Assembly (NCBI GenBank): GCA_015487435.1
Contig: WFPU01000032.1
Coordinates: forward strand, 1-19,526
Source: Sulfurimonas sp.
GTDB taxonomy: Bacteria; Campylobacterota; Campylobacteria; Campylobacterales; Sulfurimonadaceae
DNA: 19,526 bases
Direction: 5' to 3'
Shown one piece after another: positions 14,220 to 19,526 of the stretch; the first letter of the stretch is position 1, and every line of letters begins with the position of its first letter. The position numbers and the translations under genes are program-made. The notes under the pieces are model-generated. The model was given only the letters and a program-made list of their open reading frames with translations, was not told the DNA's origin and searched no databases.

Positions 14220-14957
14220 ATGAGCAGCCAAGGTAAAAAAAGAGCAGAAAAACAGACTAAAATTGTTTCAATGTTTGATGATATAGCACCAACTTATGAC
14301 ACAGCAAATCGTGTAATGAGTATGGGTGTAGATAAATCATGGAGAAGAAAAGCTTGTGATTTAGCCTATAAATTTTATGCTAATGATACTTTGGACAAAA
14401 TCGTTGATGTAGCGTGTGGAACTGGTGATATGATGAACTTTTGGAAAAAACGCTCAGAAATTAACGGTATCGCTGTTGGTGAAATAGTTGGAGTTGATCC
14501 ATCAAATGGGATGGTAGATGTGGCTCGTGCAAAATATCCTAAATTTAACTATCATATAGCTCCCGCTACAGAGATTCCTCTTGAAGATGGATGTGCTGAT
14601 ATTTTAAGTATAACTTATGGAATTCGTAATGTTATGGAGCGTGAAACTGCACTTACAGAATTTAACCGTATTTTAAAAACTGGTGGCTTAGTTGTGATTT
14701 TAGAATTTATGAAAAATGAAAATCCTTCAATGCCTTCAAAAGTTATGAACTTTTATACAAATAAAATACTACCAAAAGTTGGTGGATTTATCTCTAAGAA
14801 TTTAGAAGCTTATGAGTATCTACCAAATTCAATAGAAGATTTCTCAACAGTAGAAAACATGCAAAAAGAACTTGAAGCAGCTGGATTTGAGATGCTTTAT
14901 ACAAAAAGTTTTTCTATGGATATTTCTACCTTACTTATCGCTAGAAAAAGTAAATAA
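14220..14957 (+). CDS. ubiE: Quinone-biosynthesis C-methyltransferase UbiE/MenG
   Basis: This class I methyltransferase has 245 residues. The family marks are MFDDIAPTYDTANRVMSMGVDKSWRR at the N-terminus, motif I IVDVACGTGDM, VGVDPSNGMVDVARAK, and ITYGIRNVMERETAL, which is specific to UbiE. It methylates demethylmenaquinone to menaquinone; this phylum uses menaquinones, so the ubiquinone step is probably irrelevant. AAAAAGGA precedes the ATG at a long spacing of about 13 bases. It ends the plus-strand run; the tRNA gene after it points the other way. No strong terminator is visible, only a weak 7-bp dyad at 15009-15047. Confidence 0.96.
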   Translation: MSSQGKKRAEKQTKIVSMFDDIAPTYDTANRVMSMGVDKSWRRKACDLAYKFYANDTLDKIVDVACGTGDMMNFWKKRSEINGIAVGEIVGVDPSNGMVDVARAKYPKFNYHIAPATEIPLEDGCADILSITYGIRNVMERETALTEFNRILKTGGLVVILEFMKNENPSMPSKVMNFYTNKILPKVGGFISKNLEAYEYLPNSIEDFSTVENMQKELEAAGFEMLYTKSFSMDISTLLIARKSK

Positions 14958-15071
14958 AAAGATAAGATTAAGTTATTATTAGTATGTGATAAAGTATATT
15001 ACGCATATCTTTCAAGTAAATTGGTGTTTTATAGATTTCTTTGAAAGCTTGCTGTTTACGAAGTTAAAGGA

Positions 15072-15148
15072 TGGTGTCAGAAGCGAGACTTGAACTCGCG
15101 ACCCCCGGCTTATGAGACCAGTGCTCTAACCAGCTGAGCTACCCTGAC
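15072..15148 (-). tRNA. tRNA-Met(CAT), elongator type
   Basis: A full 77-base cloverleaf including encoded CCA is readable on the minus strand. The acceptor stem GTCAGGG pairs with TTCTGAC (two G-U pairs), the D stem is GCTC/GAGC, the anticodon stem CTGGT/GCCGG holds loop CTCATAA with anticodon CAT, and the T stem is GCGAG/CTCGC with loop TTCAAGT. It lacks the C1-A72 mismatch and the three G-C pairs of initiator tRNA. The tRNA-Ile2 (lysidine) class also has CAT and is a minor alternative. Confidence 0.96.
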
Positions 15149-15167
15149 ATCCATTTTGTAGGTCGGA

Positions 15168-15173
15168 ATTATA
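15168..15173 (-). promoter_or_regulatory. -10 box of the tRNA-Met gene
   Basis: On the minus strand TATAAT (15173-15168) lies 19 bases before the tRNA 5' end, which would start transcription about 12 bases upstream of the mature end. No convincing -35 is seen. Confidence 0.5.
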
Positions 15174-15242
15174 GCCATCTAAAGCTTAAAAATAGATATA
15201 ATGCAAATTATTAAATACGTTTATTAATTATAATCTTTAATT

Positions 15243-15286
15243 TAATTGGTTAATTTACCAATTATTTACCTTAAATTAGCTATTAT
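15243..15286 (+). promoter_or_regulatory. groESL promoter region with operator-like dyad
   Basis: TAATTGGT (15243-15250) and ACCAATTA (15257-15264) form a perfect 8-bp inverted repeat with a 6-base spacer. A -10 candidate TATTAT (15281-15286) follows 16 bases later, so the dyad covers the -35 position. It is not CIRCE (TTAGCACTC-N9-GAGTGCTAA). A heat-shock regulator could bind here, but its identity is unknown. Confidence 0.5.
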
Positions 15287-15314
15287 CGCATCTATAAAAA
15301 TATAAAGGATGTAT

Positions 15315-15575
15315 ATGAACTTTCAACCATTAGGTAATAGAGTTTTAGTAAAAAGAACTGAAGAAGCAACTACAACAGCATCTGGAATTATCATACCAGA
15401 CAGTGCGACAGAGAAACCATCGCATGGTGAAGTTGTTGCTGTGAGTAAAGAAGTTGAAACATTATCATCTGGAAATAAAGTTTTATTTTCTAAATTTGCT
15501 GGTAATGAAGTTTCATTTGAGGGTACTAAATATTTAGTACTAGACACTGATGATATTTTTGGAATCATTAATTAG
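15315..15575 (+). CDS. groES: Co-chaperonin GroES
   Basis: The protein has 86 residues starting MNFQPLGNRVLVKR, the standard GroES opening. The mobile loop region (TEEATTTASGIIIPDSATEKPSHGEVVAV) that contacts GroEL and the C-terminal YLVLDTDDIFGII are present. GroES caps the GroEL ring and closes the folding chamber. The ATG at 15315 is preferred over one at 15309 because the latter overlaps the ribosome site AAGGA (15305-15309), which sits at good distance from 15315. groEL follows 97 bases downstream. No CIRCE operator is seen upstream. Confidence 0.98.
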   Translation: MNFQPLGNRVLVKRTEEATTTASGIIIPDSATEKPSHGEVVAVSKEVETLSSGNKVLFSKFAGNEVSFEGTKYLVLDTDDIFGIIN

Positions 15576-15578
15576 AAC

Positions 15579-15648
15579 GATACTTGAGTAAAGTATAAGT
15601 ATCTATGTTAGCCGACAAGGCACTAAGCTTGACATCAATAGATGTCAG
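15579..15648 (+). other. Two hairpins between groES and groEL
   Basis: GATACTT (15579-15585) pairs with AAGTATC (15597-15603), 7 bp with an 11-base loop. GACATC-AATA-GATGTC (15631-15646) forms a 6-bp stem extendable to 8 with a T-A and a T-G pair. No U-run follows either, so they are more likely mRNA processing or stability elements than terminators. They may set different amounts of GroES and GroEL. Confidence 0.45.
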
Positions 15649-15672
15649 AAATAAATTTAAGGAATTTAATAT

Positions 15673-17316
15673 ATGGCAAAAGAGATAATTTTTTCAGATA
15701 ATGCTAGAAATAGCTTGGCTCGTGGTGTTGAAAAACTAACAGATGCAGTAAAAGTAACTATGGGACCTCGTGGTCGCAATGTGCTTATTCAAAGAAGTTA
15801 TGGTGCCCCTATAATTACTAAAGATGGTGTGTCTGTAGCTCGTGAGATTGAGTTAAAGGATAAACTAGAAGATATGGGAGCTCAACTTGTAAAAGAGGTA
15901 GCTTCAAACACTGCTGATGAAGCGGGAGATGGTACTACAACTGCTACTGTCCTTGCAAATGCAATTTTTTCTGAAGGTCTTCGTAATATTACTGCTGGAG
16001 CAAATCCAGTTGAAGTTAAGCGTGGAATGGATAAAGCTTGTGAAGAGATTTTAAAATACTTAAAAGCATCTTCAAAAATAGTAGATGCTAAACAAGGAAT
16101 TGCCCAAGTTGCTACTATATCTGCAAACTCTGATGAAGCTATTGGCAATATGATTGCTGATGCAATGGAAAAAGTTGGTCAAGATGGTGTTATTACTGTT
16201 GAGGAAGCTAAAGGTATAAGCGATGAGTTAGAAGTAGTTGAGGGTATGCAATTTGACCGTGGTTATTTAAGCCCTTATTTTATTACAAATACTGATAAAA
16301 TGATAGCTGAGATTGAAAATCCATGGATTTTATTAGCAGATTCTAAAATATCTTCACTTAAAGATCTTCTTCCAGTTTTAGAGCAAGTTCAAAAAACTTC
16401 TCGTCCACTTCTAATTATAGCTGAAGATGTAGATGGTGAAGCACTCTCAACATTAGTTGTTAATAAGCTTCGTGGTGTTTTAAATATCTCTGCTGTTAAA
16501 GCTCCTGGTTTTGGCGATAGAAGAAAAGCTATGCTTCAAGATATTGCAACACTTACAGCTGGAACTGTAATCTCTGAAGAGACAGGACATACTTTAGAGG
16601 GCACTGATATATCTTTACTTGGTCAAGCTGCGCGCGTTGTAATAGATAAAGATAACACAGTAATTGTTGATGGTGCTGGTAATGAAGAAGCTGTTAAAGC
16701 AAGAGTTTCTGAAATCAAAACTCATCTAGATGCAACAACTAGTGAGTATGACAAAGAGAAACTTCAAGAGCGTCTTGCAAAACTTTCGGGAGGTGTAGCC
16801 GTTATTAAAGTTGGTGCTGCAACTGAGACTGAGATGAAAGAGAAAAAAGATAGAGTAGATGATGCACTATCAGCTACAAAAGCTGCTGTTGAAGAGGGAA
16901 TTGTTATTGGCGGTGGAGCCGCACTTGTTCGTGCTGCTGCAAAAGTAAATCTTTCATTAGAGGGTGATCAGCAAATCGGTTGTGAAATCATTATTCGTGC
17001 TGTAAAAGCACCAATTAAACAAATTGCTGCTAATGCTGGTTATGATACTGGTGTTGTTGTAAATGCAGTTGAATCAGCTCAAAATGAAAATACAGGTTTT
17101 AATGCTGCAACTGGCGAATATGTAGATATGTTTGAAGCTGGTATTATCGACCCATTTAAAGTTGCTCGTGTAGCCTTACTTAACGCAACATCTGTTTCAT
17201 CATTACTTCTAACAAGTGAAGCTGCAATATTTGAAATACCTGAAAATAACCCTGCACCAGTAGATGCAGGAGCAGGAATGCCTCCACAAATGGGTATGCC
17301 TGGCATGGGAATGTAG
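15673..17316 (+). CDS. groEL: Chaperonin GroEL
   Basis: The protein has 547 residues and is full length. KEIIFSDNARNSLARGVEKL and VTMGPRGRNVLIQ open it, and the ATP site D86-GTTT-90 is intact. The apical domain region (about 190-375) contains EVVEGMQFDRGYLSPYF and PGFGDRRKAMLQDIA. GVAVIKVGAATETEMKEKKDRVDDAL is the family signature, and the tail ends in a Met/Gly/Pro-rich MGMPGMGM typical of bacterial type I chaperonins. It folds client proteins in the cytoplasm with GroES. AAGGA precedes the ATG. A convergent hairpin terminator follows at 17348. Confidence 0.99.
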   Translation: MAKEIIFSDNARNSLARGVEKLTDAVKVTMGPRGRNVLIQRSYGAPIITKDGVSVAREIELKDKLEDMGAQLVKEVASNTADEAGDGTTTATVLANAIFSEGLRNITAGANPVEVKRGMDKACEEILKYLKASSKIVDAKQGIAQVATISANSDEAIGNMIADAMEKVGQDGVITVEEAKGISDELEVVEGMQFDRGYLSPYFITNTDKMIAEIENPWILLADSKISSLKDLLPVLEQVQKTSRPLLIIAEDVDGEALSTLVVNKLRGVLNISAVKAPGFGDRRKAMLQDIATLTAGTVISEETGHTLEGTDISLLGQAARVVIDKDNTVIVDGAGNEEAVKARVSEIKTHLDATTSEYDKEKLQERLAKLSGGVAVIKVGAATETEMKEKKDRVDDALSATKAAVEEGIVIGGGAALVRAAAKVNLSLEGDQQIGCEIIIRAVKAPIKQIAANAGYDTGVVVNAVESAQNENTGFNAATGEYVDMFEAGIIDPFKVARVALLNATSVSSLLLTSEAAIFEIPENNPAPVDAGAGMPPQMGMPGMGM

Positions 17317-17347
17317 TTAGTAAAATTCTTCTTTTTGAATTTAAAAA

Positions 17348-17367
17348 ACAGCCGTAAGTACGGCTGT
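17348..17367. terminator. Bidirectional rho-independent terminator
   Basis: ACAGCCG-TAAGTA-CGGCTGT gives a stem of 7 bp, up to 9 with the inner TA pairs. On the minus strand it is followed at once by TTTTTTAAA, a good terminator for the membrane-protein gene. On the plus strand an AT-rich tail follows, weaker but suited to end groESL. Confidence 0.8.
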
Positions 17368-17440
17368 CTAAATATATTATTTTATGTAATAATCTTACAA
17401 AAAAAATATTTTTGCCACAAAAGCAGCATTTTTAAAATTT

Positions 17441-18286
17441 TTAACCACGTGTATATTTACTAAATAGGGACAGTGATGCTATAAGTATTGAAACTCCTAT
17501 TATGAGATATAAGGTGTAGATAATATCACTATATTCTTTTGAAAGTATTACTTTGAAAACAAATATTAAAGCTTCTATGGATAGAGCTATAATAATTGAA
17601 ATTAAAAATTTTATAAAAATTTCGCTACTGTTGTTTTTCTTTATTTCATCCCTAAATATTACCTCATGCTCCAATAGGTTCTTTCCTAAATCAAATATAG
17701 CTAAACCCAGTGTGAGCGAGACAATAGATTTAAAGATTGCTTCTATTAGTGTGGTAGTATTATAAAGTATATATGAGCCAAAAGTTAGAATGGAGTACAA
17801 AATTAAAATCGCCGACAAGAGGTATAGCCCATACCCGATAGTTGCATACATTAACTTATTTATCCTTGAAAAAAGAAGTCCATGTGTGACATAATCCATC
17901 TCTTCTAATAATTTAGTCAACTCAAAATTCATCACTAGATAATTTCCATTGATATTTTTAATCACCGTAATAACTGTACTTCCTGTTGATATAGATATGT
18001 AAGGACTACTAATATGAGTTCCATTATTTAAATTTTTTTCTTTAAAAACATCTATTCTGTCTATTGGTAATGAGGTGGTGTCCTTTTTATTTCTAAATAG
18101 TTTTGCTCTTGTTTGTTGATAATTTTCATCTGTTACATAAAGTGTTTGAAGTGATTTAAATATATTAAAAAAATTATTTAAAAAATCATCTGTAAGTATA
18201 GTAGATGCATTATAGATAATATTGTCCAAAAGAAATTTTTCTATATCCTTTTTATGTTCTTTATATATACTAATCATCTGTACCAT
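17441..18286 (-). CDS. Four-helix membrane protein with Cache/PDC-like N-terminal domain
   Basis: The protein has 281 residues. The N-terminal 130 residues are soluble-looking and resemble a PDC/Cache sensor half: LQTLYVTDENYQQTR, then HISSPYISISTGSTVITVIKNINGNYLVMNFELTKLL (about 91-127). Four membrane helices follow (about 148-175, 184-203, 225-246, 255-275). Unlike usual Cache receptors there is no membrane helix before the domain, so it may be cytoplasmic, and no kinase, cyclase or chemotaxis output domain follows. GGAGGA five bases before the ATG is a strong ribosome site. It lies downstream of yfdX on the same strand, after an intervening hairpin, and ends at a good terminator. Function unknown; the Cache assignment is from pattern only. 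Confidence 0.65.
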   Translation of the reverse strand: MVQMISIYKEHKKDIEKFLLDNIIYNASTILTDDFLNNFFNIFKSLQTLYVTDENYQQTRAKLFRNKKDTTSLPIDRIDVFKEKNLNNGTHISSPYISISTGSTVITVIKNINGNYLVMNFELTKLLEEMDYVTHGLLFSRINKLMYATIGYGLYLLSAILILYSILTFGSYILYNTTTLIEAIFKSIVSLTLGLAIFDLGKNLLEHEVIFRDEIKKNNSSEIFIKFLISIIIALSIEALIFVFKVILSKEYSDIIYTLYLIIGVSILIASLSLFSKYTRG

Positions 18287-18304
18287 AATTATCCTCCAAA
18301 AATA

Positions 18305-18337
18305 TTATAAGAGGCTAATTAAGATAGCCTCTTATAA
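18305..18337 (-). terminator. Strong hairpin between yfdX and the membrane protein gene
   Basis: TTATAAGAGGCTA and its exact complement TAGCCTCTTATAA form a 13-bp stem with a 7-base loop. On the minus strand TATTTTTGGAGG follows, so a partial terminator sits just before the ribosome site of the next gene. It may lower downstream expression or protect the yfdX mRNA. Confidence 0.65.
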
Positions 18338-18362
18338 ATAATTCACCGATTGCACTCTCTTT

Positions 18363-19241
18363 TTATGATAACATTTTGCTCTTAAACTCTTTTAGCTTTT
18401 CATTAAACTTTTTAAAGAGCTTTTCTGCTTTATTTGGACCTTTAATCTCTTTTTCTATAGTTTCTATCTTCTCGTGTAACTCTTTATAGGTTATAGCACT
18501 ATCACTTATGTAACCCAGTGCTTCTGATTTGTTTAAAGCGTCTTTAGCTTCTTTAAGGTACTCTAGTGCTAGTTCTTTATCTTTTTTCGCAATATTTGAA
18601 GCAAGCGAAATAAAATGCGTTGTGTTAGCTAGTGGTAACGAGATAATTTGATTCTCTTCAGCAAATGTACTGAGTGCTAACTTTAATGTTTTTTTCCCTT
18701 CTTCATTTTTTCCCTCTAAAATATACTTTGAAGCTAATTTTAATGCATCAGGATATGTTGTTAAAGGCAAGCTAATAACGGTTATATTAATTTCACTTTG
18801 AAGCGTTGATAAAAGATATCTAGCTTCTTGTACTTTATTATCAGATAGTAATTCTTTCACTTCTGAAACTATTTTTTTTACATCCTCTGCTGATCCTAAA
18901 AAATTAGTGATACGCATTCCGTTGTCAATAGGAAGAAGTTTTGGTGCATTTTCTGCAGAGAGTATTACCTCAAGTTTACCTAAAGCTAATTCTATATTTT
19001 TTCTAGCCATTTTTCCGTCATTGTTTTCAAGATTTTTGAGAGCATTTGTTGTTAAGTTTAATGACTCTATGGCCTCATCAATTAGCTTAACTTGGCTATT
19101 TATAGCATCTTCTTTTGTATTGTTTAAGACTGTATTATGCACACTCTTTATGGTTGCATCTTTTGTTGCAAATGAATCAGCACAGATTGATCCTGCTAAT
19201 AACACCGAGGAAACGATAGTTGAAAGAATGATTTTATTCAT
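18363..19241 (-). CDS. yfdX: YfdX-family exported stress protein
   Basis: The protein has 292 residues. A signal peptide, MNKIILSTIVSSVLLAGSICA, precedes a likely cut after A21; the Cys at 20 is preceded by Ile and is not a lipobox. The mature part is all helical, with ALKNLENNDGKMARKNIELALGKL, ARYLLSTLQSEINITVISLPL, and a repeated ISLPL segment before TYPDALKLAS and TTHFISLAS, matching the YfdX family. E. coli YfdX has about 211 residues; this one has a longer lysine-rich C-terminus (about 245-292). YfdX is periplasmic and linked to acid or other stress, its biochemical role unsettled. AGGAG lies before the ATG. It diverges from an hsp20 gene and the two promoters share an 18-base element. 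Confidence 0.8.
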   Translation of the reverse strand: MNKIILSTIVSSVLLAGSICADSFATKDATIKSVHNTVLNNTKEDAINSQVKLIDEAIESLNLTTNALKNLENNDGKMARKNIELALGKLEVILSAENAPKLLPIDNGMRITNFLGSAEDVKKIVSEVKELLSDNKVQEARYLLSTLQSEINITVISLPLTTYPDALKLASKYILEGKNEEGKKTLKLALSTFAEENQIISLPLANTTHFISLASNIAKKDKELALEYLKEAKDALNKSEALGYISDSAITYKELHEKIETIEKEIKGPNKAEKLFKKFNEKLKEFKSKMLS

Positions 19242-19277
19242 TATGTAACTCCTGTATTTTTATTTTTTTACAGAAGA

Positions 19278-19320
19278 ATTTTAAGCTATTTAGAAAAAAA
19301 AGTCTGCCACTAAAGTAGCA
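19278..19320 (-). promoter_or_regulatory. yfdX promoter with upstream 18-base element
   Basis: On the minus strand TGCTACTTTAGTGGCAGA (19320-19303) lies 19 bases before a -10 box TAAAAT (19283-19278), giving a leader of roughly 30 bases. The hsp20 promoter has the same element at the same distance. No standard -35 is visible. Another TATAAT at 19333-19328 is a weaker alternative. Confidence 0.55.
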
Positions 19321-19384
19321 ATGTAAAATTATATTCTGTTAAAGATAATTTTTTACTGAAAGATACTTACACTTAAATCTCTTG

Positions 19385-19427
19385 TGCTACCTAAGAGGCA
19401 GAAGAAAAAAATTAATCATATTATAAT
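19385..19427 (+). promoter_or_regulatory. hsp20 promoter with upstream 18-base element
   Basis: TGCTACCTAAGAGGCAGA (19385-19402) lies 19 bases before TATAAT (19422-19427), so the transcript would start near 19434 with a 50-base leader. The element matches the one before yfdX at 15 of 18 bases. It overlaps where a -35 box would lie. Confidence 0.55.
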
Positions 19428-19450
19428 TTCTGAGTAATTTAAAAATAAAA

Positions 19451-19469
19451 ATGCTTAAATAAAAAGCAT
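19451..19469 (+). other. Hairpin in the hsp20 leader
   Basis: ATGCTT-AAATAAA-AAGCAT is a 6-bp stem a few bases before the AAGGAG ribosome site. It does not include that site, so a RNA-thermometer role is only a possibility. Confidence 0.3.
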
Positions 19470-19483
19470 ATAAGGAGATTATA

Positions 19484-19526
19484 ATGATAGTAGCACGATA
19501 CAACCCAAATTTACAAATGAGAGAAT
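19484..19526 (+). CDS. Start of an Hsp20 small heat-shock protein gene (partial)
   Basis: Only 14 codons lie in the window: MIVARYNPNLQMRE. A strong AAGGAG lies seven bases upstream. (V/L)-x-RYNP followed by (L)-x-x-(M/L)RE is the usual opening of bacterial Hsp20 chaperones, and the place beside groESL and yfdX fits. The rest runs off the right edge, so the assignment is tentative. Confidence 0.55.
   Translation, partial: MIVARYNPNLQMRE

Noticed and set aside
15176..15314. Search for a CIRCE heat-shock operator before groES
   Set aside because: TTAGCACTC-N9-GAGTGCTAA is not present; a different dyad is.
15323..15568. Open frame on the minus strand opposite groES
   Set aside because: Antisense of a conserved gene with no ribosome site; explained by codon composition.
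15882..16148. Open frame on the minus strand opposite groEL
   Set aside because: Antisense shadow of conserved coding sequence.
17413..17428. Third look-alike of the yfdX/hsp20 element (TGCCACAAAAGCAGCA)
   Set aside because: It matches less well, lies downstream of convergent genes and has no good -10 box at the 19-base distance. Probably chance.
1..19526. CRISPR array, insertion sequence ends or complete transposase
   Set aside because: No regularly spaced direct repeats and no paired terminal repeats with a transposase were found by eye.

Overview
The window is AT-rich bacterial chromosome from a member of the Campylobacterota (epsilonproteobacteria), most like Sulfurimonas or a close relative. 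This rests on protein character, low GC, promoter style (TATAAT boxes often followed by TTCG) and the gene order lpxC-tsaB-thrB-ylxR-infB-rbfA-rimP, which I recall from Helicobacter pylori. No database search was possible, so the genus is an inference.

Bases 1-4100 are an accessory region. After an unidentified gene end come a MntA/HepT-type (MNT/HEPN) toxin-antitoxin pair and a divergent metal or metalloid resistance locus. Its minus-strand operon encodes a Cys/Met-rich 82-residue protein with an internal repeat, a second small Cys/Met protein, a membrane SHOCT protein, a decayed partial copy of the second small protein, and an ArsR-type repressor as last gene. Its plus-strand operon encodes a MerT-like membrane protein and an ArsM-like methyltransferase. 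The shared intergenic region carries at least three ATTTAGC-based operator-like repeats around a good sigma-70 promoter. The metal locus is followed by two back-to-back gene remnants, a SAM methyltransferase N-terminal part and an Abi-like C-terminal part.

Bases 4105-14957 are a dense, all-plus housekeeping block. It holds flhB (flagellar export), a degenerate DHH-type phosphoesterase-like protein, an M23 peptidase, lpxC (lipid A), tsaB (tRNA t6A), thrB (threonine), ylxR, infB, rbfA and rimP (translation initiation and 30S maturation), ribD (riboflavin) and ubiE/menE-type quinone methylation (menaquinone). Several genes overlap by 7-11 bases, indicating translational coupling.

Bases 14958-19526 hold tRNA-Met(CAT) on the minus strand, then groES-groEL with a dyad over the promoter region and two hairpins between the genes. 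A minus-strand pair follows: yfdX and a four-helix membrane protein with a Cache/PDC-like domain. The start of a divergent Hsp20 gene lies at the right edge. The yfdX and hsp20 promoters share an 18-base element, TGCTACYTWAGWGGCAGA, placed exactly 19 bases upstream of each -10 box. This suggests an undescribed common stress regulator, and it is the most striking new regulatory signal in the window. The metal locus is the most interesting gene set.
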